A DNA stretch of 61,290 bases from the NCBI GenBank assembly GCA_022360815.1, contig JAKSCC010000326.1:1-61290 (forward strand). Direction: 5' to 3'. The notes beneath the pieces were generated by a model. The model did no database searches and was not told where the DNA came from. It saw only the letters and a program-made list of their open reading frames with translations. The DNA is from Desulfobacterales bacterium (GTDB lineage: Bacteria; Desulfobacterota; Desulfobacteria; Desulfobacterales; Desulfolunaceae). Below, piece after piece: positions 24,755 through 33,800 of the stretch. Each line of letters starts with the position of its first letter. The first letter of the stretch is position 1. A program made the translations under genes and the position numbers.

Positions 24755-25040
24755 ATCAAAGCCAGAAGAGAGTAAGAAAGTCACCATTGAGGTGGATGGT
24801 GAAACGGTTTGTGTACCCGAAGGCATTACCGTTGCCGCAGCGGTTTTGGGACATACCCATGACCGCCATACTTGCCGGAACAGTGTGAGCAAAGAGCCCC
24901 GCTCTCCTTACTGCATGATGGGGGTCTGCTTTGAGTGCATGATGGAGATTGATGGCCGCCCCAATCAGCAGTCCTGTGTGGTGACGGTGAAAGAGGGGAT
25001 GGTGGTGCGCCGCGAAAACGGTGCCGGGGAGGAGAAATGA
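24747..25040 (+). CDS. small [2Fe-2S] subunit (HcnA/OoxX-like)
   Basis: The 97-residue protein has the plant-type [2Fe-2S] Cys arrangement CMMGVCFEC with a distal QQSC, preceded by VTIEVDGETVCVPEG. This is the small ferredoxin-like subunit of HcnABC- and OoxAB-type dehydrogenases, which relays electrons between the two flavin subunits. I chose the ATG at 24747 because GAGGA lies five bases upstream; an earlier TTG at 24717 is less likely. It overlaps the FAD gene by eight bases and the following gene by four, so the three are translationally coupled. Confidence 0.85.
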   Translation: MSRSKPEESKKVTIEVDGETVCVPEGITVAAAVLGHTHDRHTCRNSVSKEPRSPYCMMGVCFECMMEIDGRPNQQSCVVTVKEGMVVRRENGAGEEK

Positions 25041-26413
25041 AGCAGCAGCAGTGGGACGTCGTGGTCATTGGTGCCGGTCCAGCTGGCCTTTCTGCCGCTT
25101 CGGCGGCAGCGGAGTGCGGTTTGGAGGTGGTGCTTCTTGATGAGCACACCTACGCCGGTGGGCAGATTTACAGAGCTGTAAACGCCCCGGGAGCCAAGCG
25201 TCGGTTTCTTCAAAGCGAAGATCGCAAAGAGGGGCTTTCTTTATTTAAGCGTTTTCAGAGAAGTGGTGCCGAGTACGAACCGGAAACCACGGTGTGGTTT
25301 GCAGAGCCGGGCCGGGTTCTTGCGACGCATGACGGCAAAACCCGTGAGTACAAAACCCAGACGATCATTTCGGCCACCGGTGCCATGGAACGTCCGGTTC
25401 CCTTTACAGGCTGGACGCTTCCTGGAGTGATGGCCGCAGGTGCCGCAGACATCCTTTATAAAAGTGCAGAGGTCGTTCCCAAAGGGCCCATTGTGGTGGC
25501 GGGTAACGGCCCCTTGATTCCTCTGATCACCAACCATCTTTTGGAGTTGGGCGCCGAGGTGGCGGCTGTGGTGGAGACCACTCCCAAGGCCAACATGATG
25601 AAGGCGGCTCCCCATATGCCCATGGCGCTCCGGGACATTCCTTTTCTCTTTAAGGGCCTTAAGATGGTCTGGAAAATGGTGCGAGGCGGGGTTCCGATTT
25701 ACCGTGAAGGCGGGGGGATAGCAGCCTATGGTGGCGATTCCCTTGAAGAGGTCTCTTTTACATCCAAAGGGGAGACCCACCGGGTCAAGGCAGCCACTCT
25801 CTTGGTGCATGAGGGCATTTTGCCCAGAACGCATATGAGCCGAGCTTTGGGGGTCAAGCATGCATGGAATCCGGTGCAGCGTTACTGGTATCCCCTTTGC
25901 GATGAGAACGGTCGTACCGATAAAGAGGGCATCTATTTGGCCGGAGACGGGGTGTTTGTCCACGGCGCGGCAGCTGCTGCGGCAAAGGGCGAATTGGCTG
26001 GCATTGACGCAGCGCGGGCTCTTAACGTGCTGACAGAGGAAGATGCAGCTGCTCGAAGCCTTACAGCACGTAAGGCCTTGTCAAAGGCCCTCGCACCCAG
26101 GCGGTTTGTCGATGGGTGGTTTGCCCCTCGTCAGGATCTTTATAAGATTCTGGATGAGACCTTGGTCTGCCGGTGTGAAGGGGTGACCGCCGGGGATATT
26201 CGTGAGGCAGTACGTGAGGGGTGCCTTGAAGTCAATGACATCAAGGTGCGAACGCGCTGCGGCATGGGCCCCTGTCAAGGGCGCATGTGTGGACCGGCGT
26301 TGGCGGAAATTGCCGCCGAGGCACAGGGGCGTGAGGTGAAGGAAGTGGGATCGCTTCGTGTTCGTTCACCCTTGCGGCCTGTTCTTTTTGGTGAGATCTG
26401 TGAGCTGGAGTAA
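25037..26413 (+). CDS. FAD/NAD(P) oxidoreductase subunit with BFD-type [2Fe-2S] domain
   Basis: Residues 1-340 are a pyridine-nucleotide disulfide-oxidoreductase-like fold: VVVIGAGPAGLSAASAA for FAD, a second fold at PIVVAGNGPLIPLI, and YLAGDGVFVHGAAAA near the flavin. The C-terminal 75 residues hold the BFD-like [2Fe-2S] motif VCRCEGVTAGDI followed by RCGMGPCQGRMCG. This matches the alpha-like subunit of HcnB, OoxA and related sarcosine or opine dehydrogenases. It would pass electrons from the amine-oxidising subunit to NAD(P) or the respiratory chain. Confidence 0.88.
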   Translation: MKQQQWDVVVIGAGPAGLSAASAAAECGLEVVLLDEHTYAGGQIYRAVNAPGAKRRFLQSEDRKEGLSLFKRFQRSGAEYEPETTVWFAEPGRVLATHDGKTREYKTQTIISATGAMERPVPFTGWTLPGVMAAGAADILYKSAEVVPKGPIVVAGNGPLIPLITNHLLELGAEVAAVVETTPKANMMKAAPHMPMALRDIPFLFKGLKMVWKMVRGGVPIYREGGGIAAYGGDSLEEVSFTSKGETHRVKAATLLVHEGILPRTHMSRALGVKHAWNPVQRYWYPLCDENGRTDKEGIYLAGDGVFVHGAAAAAAKGELAGIDAARALNVLTEEDAAARSLTARKALSKALAPRRFVDGWFAPRQDLYKILDETLVCRCEGVTAGDIREAVREGCLEVNDIKVRTRCGMGPCQGRMCGPALAEIAAEAQGREVKEVGSLRVRSPLRPVLFGEICELE

Positions 26414-26650
26414 GTGAGGCTTTTTGAGGGCTTCTTGACAAAGAGCCCTCGATCGGTGTTGTGGTGCAAGGTCGGGATTCGACGTAGAGCCGTTCTTGGC
26501 ATCACAGATGCCGTTTTAGGCAGCATCCTTTCGAGTGTCGATTTGGGGGATCATCCACGATTTCAAATCGGCACTTTGGAAAGTCACTCTGTTTTCATCT
26601 ATGATACCATGCACATCGTAATGGATGTGAGGCATGTGCGAGGAGGTTCT
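26414..26650 (+). other. gap inside the operon with a 7-base hairpin
   Basis: The 237-base gap between the redox genes and the racemase-like gene stays open in frame from a GTG at 26414, but that extension has no family similarity. GAGGGCT (26426-26432) pairs with AGCCCTC (26444-26450); no T run follows. The loop contains TTGACA without a matching -10 box. It may be an attenuation or processing site. Confidence 0.35.
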
Positions 26651-27373
26651 ATGATTTTGAATGGCGGGCATTTACACACGGAAACCCCGATTGGGGTGCT
26701 TTGTCTGGAGTCCTATTTCCCCAAGCCACCGGGGCACCTTCGAAACCCGGTCTCTTTCGATTTTCCGGTGACCTACAAGGTGATGCGGGGTATTGATGTG
26801 CCCAAGCTTCTTTTTAACCCCACGCCCGATCTTGTGGCTCCATTCATCGAAGCGGCCCAAGAGTTGGAGCGTGAGGGGGTTATGGCCATTACGGGTAGCT
26901 GCGGATTCTTGGCCCGGTTTCATAAAGAGCTGACCCAGGCCGTAAAAATCCCTGTCTTGGTCTCCAGCCTTACGCAAGTCCCTCTTGTTCGAACTCTGCA
27001 TGGGGCCGATGCCACCATTGGGGTTTTGACGGCCAGCTCCAAGGCGTTGACACCTTTTCACTTTGAACAGATCGGTGGCGACATCAACGATGTGGTGGTG
27101 AAAGGCATGGAAGGGTATCCCGAGTTTTGGGAGGTGATCATCGAAGCCAAACGGGAGAGCATGGATTTCTCTAAAATGGAGCAGGAGATCTGTGATGCTG
27201 CAGAATCGATGATGAAAGAGCACAACCTTGATGCTCTGGTGTTGGAGTGCACCGACCTTTCAGCCTTTGCTCGACGTGTTCAAGAGCGTATTTGTCGTCC
27301 GGTTTACGACATCAACGGGTTGATTGAATATGCTCGTTATGCGGTTCGTCGAAAGCGTTACATGAGCTTGTAA
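26651..27373 (+). CDS. aspartate/glutamate-racemase-family protein
   Basis: The 240-residue protein has the two catalytic Cys positions of the Asp/Glu/hydantoin racemase superfamily, in AITGSCGFLARF (near residue 81) and ALVLECTDLSAF (near residue 202), and a TIGVLTASSKAL strand. Such enzymes racemise or isomerise amino acids or related acids by a two-base mechanism. The start at 26651 has a clear GAGGAGG eight bases upstream. Following three dehydrogenase subunits and preceding an IclR gene, it probably converts the stereochemistry of the substrate or product of that pathway. Confidence 0.82.
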   Translation: MILNGGHLHTETPIGVLCLESYFPKPPGHLRNPVSFDFPVTYKVMRGIDVPKLLFNPTPDLVAPFIEAAQELEREGVMAITGSCGFLARFHKELTQAVKIPVLVSSLTQVPLVRTLHGADATIGVLTASSKALTPFHFEQIGGDINDVVVKGMEGYPEFWEVIIEAKRESMDFSKMEQEICDAAESMMKEHNLDALVLECTDLSAFARRVQERICRPVYDINGLIEYARYAVRRKRYMSL

Positions 27374-27379
27374 TCTATT

Positions 27380-27466
27380 TTGGGGCCAGGCATGTAATAC
27401 GCTGTTTCCATAAGGGTTATGGTTGCAGGTTTTTGTGTCACGGTTTCGCGGAAAGCCTGGCCCCAA
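27380..27466. repeat. nested inverted repeats before the IclR gene
   Basis: TTGGGGCCAGGC at 27380-27391 is matched perfectly by GCCTGGCCCCAA at 27455-27466. Inside the 63-base spacer lies a second perfect pair, CCATAA-GGG-TTATGG (27408-27422). The nested form could be an operator, a cruciform or a mobile-element remnant. Confidence 0.55.
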
Positions 27467-27519
27467 TACATAAAACGATGCGGTTGACCCCGCATGGGGG
27501 AGCTGCTAAATACTCTGAC

Positions 27520-28251
27520 ATGATTAAAGGAGCACAGAGCGCATACCGTATTTTGAACATCCTCACTCTCATTGTGGAGAGAGGGGATGAAGCTGTTTCT
27601 CCCCGTGAGATCAGCGAAGAGCTGGAGATTCCTCTTCCCACCGTCCATCGGCTTTTGGCCGTCCTTAAAGAGTGCCGCTTTGTTGTCAATGACAACGCCT
27701 CTCGCGGTTACAAAATGGGCGAAGAGTGTATCGTTCGACCCAACCTTGACCTCGACCAGCGGATTATCGCGCGTTTCTCTTCTGTGGCCCATGAAGCCGC
27801 AGAGACCTTTGGCTATACCACCTCCCTTTACTCTCGCAGTGGGGATGACTGCACCTGCGTGAAACGGGTGGAAGGGACCCATAATATACAGGTTTTTTCC
27901 AGTCGGCTTGGGGAGAGAAGACCCCTGGGACTTGGCTCTTGCACATTGGGTATACTGGCTGCGCTCCCCGAAGTGGAGGCCGATGGGATTCTGATGCGCA
28001 ACAAGGAGGAGCTTAAAGAGCGTCTGGTGGGTTCGTGGGATGCCATGACACTTTTTCTGGCGGACTCACGCCGTCGCGGCTATGGTTATGCCTATGACCT
28101 TGCTGTTGAAGGGGCTGCAGGCCTGGCTTTTCCTCTCTATTCTGGGGATGATGTCGTGGGATCCATCACGGTGGATGGTCTTAAGGGGCGTCAGTGGGAT
28201 GCTGCTCTGGATGAGATGGTCGCTTTCTTTCGCAGTCGCCTTAATTTTTGA
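27520..28251 (+). CDS. IclR-family transcriptional regulator
   Basis: Residues 5-65 form the IclR winged helix-turn-helix (AYRILNILTLI, then VSPREISEELEIPLPTVHRL), and the remainder is the ligand-binding domain with RVEGTHNIQVFS, GLGSCTLGILAALP, RGYGYAYDL and GLAFPLYSGDDVVGSITV. IclR proteins typically control adjacent catabolic operons, so it probably regulates the redox/racemase genes upstream. The start is uncertain: ATG at 27520 has only a distant GGGGGAG, and an ATG at 27478 would add 14 residues. It is preceded by nested inverted repeats and followed by a strong terminator. Confidence 0.88.
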   Translation: MIKGAQSAYRILNILTLIVERGDEAVSPREISEELEIPLPTVHRLLAVLKECRFVVNDNASRGYKMGEECIVRPNLDLDQRIIARFSSVAHEAAETFGYTTSLYSRSGDDCTCVKRVEGTHNIQVFSSRLGERRPLGLGSCTLGILAALPEVEADGILMRNKEELKERLVGSWDAMTLFLADSRRRGYGYAYDLAVEGAAGLAFPLYSGDDVVGSITVDGLKGRQWDAALDEMVAFFRSRLNF

Positions 28252-28328
28252 GCCTCAAAGTCAACTCGCAGGGCAACAAGCGTATTCCTTTCAAAAAAAT
28301 TGCATTTCAAAATCGAATCGGCATCTCT

Positions 28329-28361
28329 GTGCTCCGTGCCAAGGGGCACGGAGCACTTTTC
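28329..28361. terminator. bidirectional terminator between IclR and RNase genes
   Basis: GTGCTCCGTGCC (28329-28340) and GGCACGGAGCAC (28345-28356) pair perfectly over 12 bases with a 4-base loop and TTTT after it. The convergent RNase gene ends at 28361. Confidence 0.85.
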
Positions 28362-30343
28362 TATCCTACAAAAACAGCCAGGTTATCCTTGCGTGCGTCG
28401 GCGTGTTGAATCACGGCCTGAACGTGGTCTCCAGATTTGAGGGTGAGACCGCTTGCAGGAAGCATCACCTCAATCATGTAATCCAGAAGCAGAACCTGAT
28501 AGCTGTGTCGGCGTTTGTCTAAAACGAGACCTTCCACCCGTTCGCCCACCTTGCTCTCCAGATAGGTATAGATCCAGTAGCGTCTTCGGTTTCCTTGAAT
28601 GCGTCCGATATTGCCCATGGGGATATCGAGGTGCTGGGAGACTTCGGCCACATCGTCTTCACTGTAGGGGGCTTCCAGCCCGAGAACCGAGCGGATCTGA
28701 CGCTGGGCCACCAGATCGTAGTACCGTCGAATGGGGCTGGTGGCAGTGGTGTAGGCATCCACTCCCAAGCCGGAGTGGTGTCCCGCCTTTTGGGTGATAT
28801 AGGCTCTTGAAAGCTGCTTTCTCTGCATGCAGTTGAGAAAGAGAGAGCTCTCTTCCCCCTTAAAGAGACGCTCTTTGGGGTCGGGCTGAAGCCTGAAAAA
28901 GGCGGGCAGGCCGTGGCGTGCCAGAAAGCTGGCCATGAGCCAGTTGCCCATGATCATCAGCTCGGCCACCATCATGCGTGACGGGCTTTCGCGGTCTACG
29001 GTGGTGATGACAGGAGCACCTTCATCGTCAAGGTGGACACTCACCTCAGGAAGGCTGATGTGAACAGCCCCGGCGTCCATGCGCTTTTGTCGAAATGCCT
29101 GACCGATCTTGATGAGGGTGGCAAGCTCTTCATCCCCATCGGCGGCAAGGGTGTTGGCCCCGCTGTAGGTGAGCTGGCGGCGGACGGTGATCACCGTGGG
29201 GATCACCTCGAAATCTTCTACCGCAAAAAATCGGTTTAACGTGACCATCACACTGATGCAGGGCCGCACGGTGCCTTCAACCAGAGAGCAGAGGTTGTCT
29301 GATAGCTCAGGCGGCAGCATGGGAATTTTCTGATCGGGCATGTAGATGGAGCTGGCGCGAAACATGGCCCGTCGGTCGATGAGGCTGCCTCGTTTTACCG
29401 ATTCGGCCACATCGATAATATGAATCCCCAGAAGCCAGTGCTTATCATCGACTTTTTCAAGGGTTACGGCGTCGTCGTAGTCGGTGGTGAACCGCCCGTC
29501 GATGGTGATGGTTTTAAGGTGGGTGAGATCCCGTCTTCCTTCAAAGGATTCAGGGGCGTTATCCACCAGTTTTTTTGCTTCGGTCAGCACCTCTTCCGAG
29601 AAGTTTCTGGGAATCTCCATGCGAATGAGGTCGATATTTTCGTGGGCGTCAAAAATTCCCAACTTTACCAGAATGCGAAAGACCGTTTCGGTGGAACCGA
29701 TGTTGGCAGCCGAGAGAATCTCTTTGGCCAGGGCAAAGTGGCGACTCTCCCTTTCGTGGATATACCACCCCTTAAGGGCGGTGATGATCTCATCGGCGTG
29801 TTCGCACTCAGGTGCCTTTTTATCTCCAGCCAGCTTTTTCAGCCAGGCCGCCCCTTCTGAGATCACCTTCTGACGCCTCTCCTCTTCCCTTTTTTTGGCG
29901 AGCATCTGCTCCACCTGCTCCGGAGTGTAGGGGAGAAAGCGGTTGTGGTCGAACTTGAACCAGGTGCGATTTTCAAAAAAGGCTCGAATGATGGCAGATT
30001 TGTGGTCCGAGGTTACCGTATCGGAAAAGCAGTACTCGGCCATGGTGGTGAGATCGATCCACTCCCCCTCTTCATTGAGCAGTTCCCACAGCTCCTTGAG
30101 GTCGATCTCCTGTTTCAGGTTTTCGCGTCGAGCAACGGTGGATTTAAGCGACTCAACCGTGGCGGTGCGGCTGGTCGATTCGGGGAGGGCGTTGTCCGAC
30201 GTCAGGGATATGCGGGATGCAGAGAGGCTGACCTCTTTGTCGTGCTCTGTGACGAGTCTCAGGCGTTTGCCTTTTACATCGACCACGGCGGCGCATATCA
30301 GCTTCTGCTGATCTATATATTCAATGATAGTTCCAGATTTCAT
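28361..30343 (-). CDS. RNase II/R-family exoribonuclease
   Basis: The 660-residue protein has an N-terminal region of about 240 residues, then the RNB catalytic domain: TIDGRFTTDYDDAV (metal-binding Asp cluster, residues about 281-294), GIHIIDVAESVKRGS, SSIYMPDQKIPMLP, MVAELMIMGNWL and ATSPIRRYYDLVAQRQ. A short S1-like segment closes the protein. It degrades single-stranded RNA 3' to 5'. The N-terminal half lacks the clear cold-shock pair of RNase R, so the exact subfamily is open; the arrangement resembles shorter RNB proteins found in cyanobacteria and deltaproteobacteria. It is transcribed alone toward the IclR gene. Confidence 0.9.
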   Translation of the reverse strand: MKSGTIIEYIDQQKLICAAVVDVKGKRLRLVTEHDKEVSLSASRISLTSDNALPESTSRTATVESLKSTVARRENLKQEIDLKELWELLNEEGEWIDLTTMAEYCFSDTVTSDHKSAIIRAFFENRTWFKFDHNRFLPYTPEQVEQMLAKKREEERRQKVISEGAAWLKKLAGDKKAPECEHADEIITALKGWYIHERESRHFALAKEILSAANIGSTETVFRILVKLGIFDAHENIDLIRMEIPRNFSEEVLTEAKKLVDNAPESFEGRRDLTHLKTITIDGRFTTDYDDAVTLEKVDDKHWLLGIHIIDVAESVKRGSLIDRRAMFRASSIYMPDQKIPMLPPELSDNLCSLVEGTVRPCISVMVTLNRFFAVEDFEVIPTVITVRRQLTYSGANTLAADGDEELATLIKIGQAFRQKRMDAGAVHISLPEVSVHLDDEGAPVITTVDRESPSRMMVAELMIMGNWLMASFLARHGLPAFFRLQPDPKERLFKGEESSLFLNCMQRKQLSRAYITQKAGHHSGLGVDAYTTATSPIRRYYDLVAQRQIRSVLGLEAPYSEDDVAEVSQHLDIPMGNIGRIQGNRRRYWIYTYLESKVGERVEGLVLDKRRHSYQVLLLDYMIEVMLPASGLTLKSGDHVQAVIQHADARKDNLAVFVG

Positions 30344-30469
30344 AGCGAATCAGGATATCAATGGGTTGGTGGAAAGTCAATTGAAGCCCTTTAATTAGAG
30401 TGCTGATGGTGTTAAATTAGACAGGATGATTTGTGGGTAGAATGGAGCCAAAAAAAAGAGAGCCCTGAG

Positions 30470-30760
30470 ATGACTTCTATCAAACTTGACCTTGCCTCTC
30501 ACTGCATTCAAACGGAGATGAAACGCCAGCACAATCGCCTGGTATCTGCCTGCCTCAAGGGTGGGGGGGATCGTGAGTTTCTTGAAGGGTGTGTTGAACT
30601 CCTCATACGCGCTTTGACCGAGCTGGACCTTCCTGCCATGCGAGGGAAAACTCGTGCCTTGGCCGGTGGCGATGGCATCTCGGTGGTGCTCTTCGAAACC
30701 CCTGAAGGAGCGCTTCAGATAACCCACAATGGGGAGCAAGTCCCCCTTCTCTTTAAATAA
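30470..30760 (+). CDS. hypothetical protein
   Basis: A 96-residue frame begins at the ATG at 30470, preceded by a purine-rich run. The protein is a mix of helix (HCIQTEMKRQHNRLVSACL) and a possible strand pair (GISVVLFETPEGALQITHNG). I do not recognise a family. A longer frame runs antisense (30395-30823) but looks like a shadow. It lies divergently to the RNase gene and 135 bases before the large adenylate cyclase gene, and could share a promoter region with it. Confidence 0.45.
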   Translation: MTSIKLDLASHCIQTEMKRQHNRLVSACLKGGGDREFLEGCVELLIRALTELDLPAMRGKTRALAGGDGISVVLFETPEGALQITHNGEQVPLLFK

Positions 30761-30895
30761 GAACAGAGCATGGATCAGTCCCTTCTTTGCCCACGCTTCC
30801 ATCCCATCATACATCTGATCCAATCGTTTGATGGTTTTGTAAAACTTCAGCCTGCGTCGTTTTAACCCTTACATACCGTCTTACCATTCCGTGCC

Positions 30896-33800
30896 ATGGC
30901 ATTCACTGTAAATGAGTCCTTTGAAATCCGAAGGGCGAAGGCCCAGGGACGAAGAGCACTGAGAGACCGTTGGGAGACAGCTGAAAATGCTTTGCGCCCA
31001 GGGCTTCTCAGTGAGTTTCTGGAGTTGGACCCCGATTTTTGTGTGGAACTCTCTCTTGGGATTCTGGAGGATCCTTATCGCCCTTTGAGGGAGCGCGCTT
31101 TCCAGACCCTGCACACTCTTGCCAAATCTGCGGGGAGCACGGGGGCAGAGAGTTTGGGGACGGGAAGCGATGAGATCTTTTCGGAGCTCTGCTACCGTGC
31201 GATGAATGAGAGCAGCTCTTTAACGACTCTCTCACTGTTGTTTCATTTGCTCTTAGAAGCAGGCGGGAGCGGTGTATTAAGGGCCTTTGATTATTTTCGC
31301 ATGCACCCAGGGCGACAGCGGGAGCTGGTGGACTTGGCCAAGGGTTACTCTCCCCTGGAGCGGCTTCGCCTCTTTATTCCTTTTGCCCTGGCACCGCGCC
31401 ATGTGAAGCGCAAAACAGCCCCTGTTCTTGAGCCGCTTCTGAGAATGGAGGCCGCTGCTTCGGATGTGGTGGACTTTCTTTTTGAGTTGAGGAAGAGCGC
31501 TCCCTATGGCTTGGCCGAGGTTCGAGCTCTTTGCGGTGACTATTTCGATGACCTAATGGCAGCGTCTCGCCTTCGAGAGTACGTTATGGGGCGGATGGCC
31601 ACCCTTTTACCGGGAGCAGCCACTCTGAATGCCGTTGGAGCTTTGGCTTGGTTTACGGAAGATGGGCTGCCCCTTGAACTTTTTGATCTCTTGGCCGAAG
31701 GGGTGCCTGGGCCATTGAAGGCGATGGCTTGTGAGGTGATACAGGGAGCGGGGCCCGTGTGGATGGCTAAGGGGCGGGACGCACTTCTGCAAGGGGCTCA
31801 GGGAGACGATGACAGTGTTTTGGATGTTTTTCCTCTTATGGCACGTGTTTGGGACGCGCAGACCGTTTCTAAGGTGCTCGTCTCATTGATGGGAAAGTGG
31901 GACGATGAGAAGGGGAGCTTGCTTCGGGATCGCCTCTGGTGGGTTCTGGCACAGCTTGAAGCTGTGAAGCTGGGGGGCGTTTTAAAGCACCTTCCTCCTG
32001 AAAATGCACGGGTGGCTATTCGAGGGATGGCAAAGGCCCTGGTGGCAATGGGTGGCGATGTGGCGGCTTCGGTTTTTTCGTTTTACCAATCCGGACAGAC
32101 CCCAGGGATGCAAAGGGCTTCAGAGCTTTTTCTTCAGGCACGGCAGGCATCCCGCGATGCAGCCCGTGAGTTGATCTTAAAGGAGACGGATCCAGGCTCC
32201 TGTGAAGAGGCCGTGGAGACCCGTGGTTTTTTTGGCTCGCTTATGGAGAGGCCCCATATCCGGCGCTTTAAGCGAGACCCACTTGGAGACCTTTTTGGTG
32301 AAAGCTTTGTGGGCAACATCTTTTCTTCTCAGGATTTTTCCGGTCAGGTCTTCAAGGGAGGCGATTTTTCCGGCGCAATTTTTATTGAGGTAAATTTTTC
32401 AGAAGCGCGGTTTGAAGGCGGAGATTTTCGTTTTGCCAGCTTTGAGTCGTGTTCGTTTCAGGGGGCTGGGTTTACAGAATGTTTCTTTGATGGGGCTGTG
32501 TTTCGACGTTGTGCGCTGGAGAAGGCCGAGCTGCTGCGATGCGGTTTGAGTCGAGCCAGGCTTTATGAAACCAATGCTTTTCAGAGCCGGATCAGAGATT
32601 GTTCTTTGAGCAATGCCCGCATTATCCACAGCTCTTTTGCCGGGGCGGTTTTGCGGCAGGCTCGCATGGCCGGCACACTGATTGCCGCCTGCGATTTTAC
32701 AGATTCGCATTTTTACGACACCTCTTTTACACGGGCGAAATGGCAAATGAACAACCTGGCCCGTATGCATTGCGATCAGGGGCAGGGGCCGATAAGCGAT
32801 GATCCGGTGATGGGAGATCATTTTTTGGATGAATCGCTCTTTTCGGCTGAGCAGCTAGCAAGCCGTTGGCTGAATCTGTTGCATCTTGCCCAGGAGATGA
32901 CCCGGCAGAGGCGTGCCTTTCTTCGGTTTAATCAAAGGCGTCTGGCGTTGTGTCAGGACAGCCTCAAAGAGAGGCAGGAGGAGCTTTTTGAGCTGATCCC
33001 TCTGCTGATTCATGATCCCACGTTGCCGGTTCCCGGTGAGCCGGAAGGCGCAGAAGGGGCTCCGGCAGGAATTTTTGGGTTTGATCCTTCGGAGTCTCTT
33101 TTTGATCTGGCTGAGTCTCATCTGGGGGTGGTTCCAGAAGTTTCTTTTTCGGAAGAGAGCTACGACGGTCTTTATACCATTGGAAGCAGTGGTTCTGTGG
33201 CGCAGACCACCAGTTCAGATATCGATTACTGGCTTTGCCTTGGTGAGAAGGGTGGCACCCCGGACGCATTGAAGCGTCTGGCCCATCGTTTGGAGGCCAT
33301 AGAGGCCTGGGTTTTGAGTGGTTATGGCCTTGAGATTCATTTTTTTGTGATGGAACCCGAGGCGATTCGAGAAAACCGTTTTGGTGGAAGCGACAAAGAG
33401 AGTTCCGGTTCAGCTCAGGGGTTGATTTTAAAAGAGGAGTTCTATCGCACGTTTCAGGTGGTGGCGGGAAAACTACCCTTTTGGTGCGTTACGCCGCCAG
33501 AGATGCGCTCTTTTTATTATGAGCCTCTTTTTTCTGTGGCCTCAGGGGTGTGGTGCGACTGCATCGATTTGGGGGAAGTGAAGGAGATTCCTGACGGCGA
33601 GTACTTTGGGGCTTCTATCTGGCAGCTTTTTAAAAGTTTTTTCTCTCCTTTTAAGTCGGTGCTCAAAATGGCCCTTCTGGAGAGAACCATCTCTGGAGAG
33701 GAGAAGGGGCGTCTTCTCTGTGATGTATTGAAGTCTCGCTGGAGCACCGGAGGTTGGGGGGGGGTAGGGGAAGACCCTTACCTTCTTCTCTATGAGACGC

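Noticed and set aside
30395..30823. Antisense 142-residue frame over the small hypothetical gene
   Set aside because: No recognisable domain and no ribosome site; the plus-strand frame has a more protein-like composition. Neither is certain.
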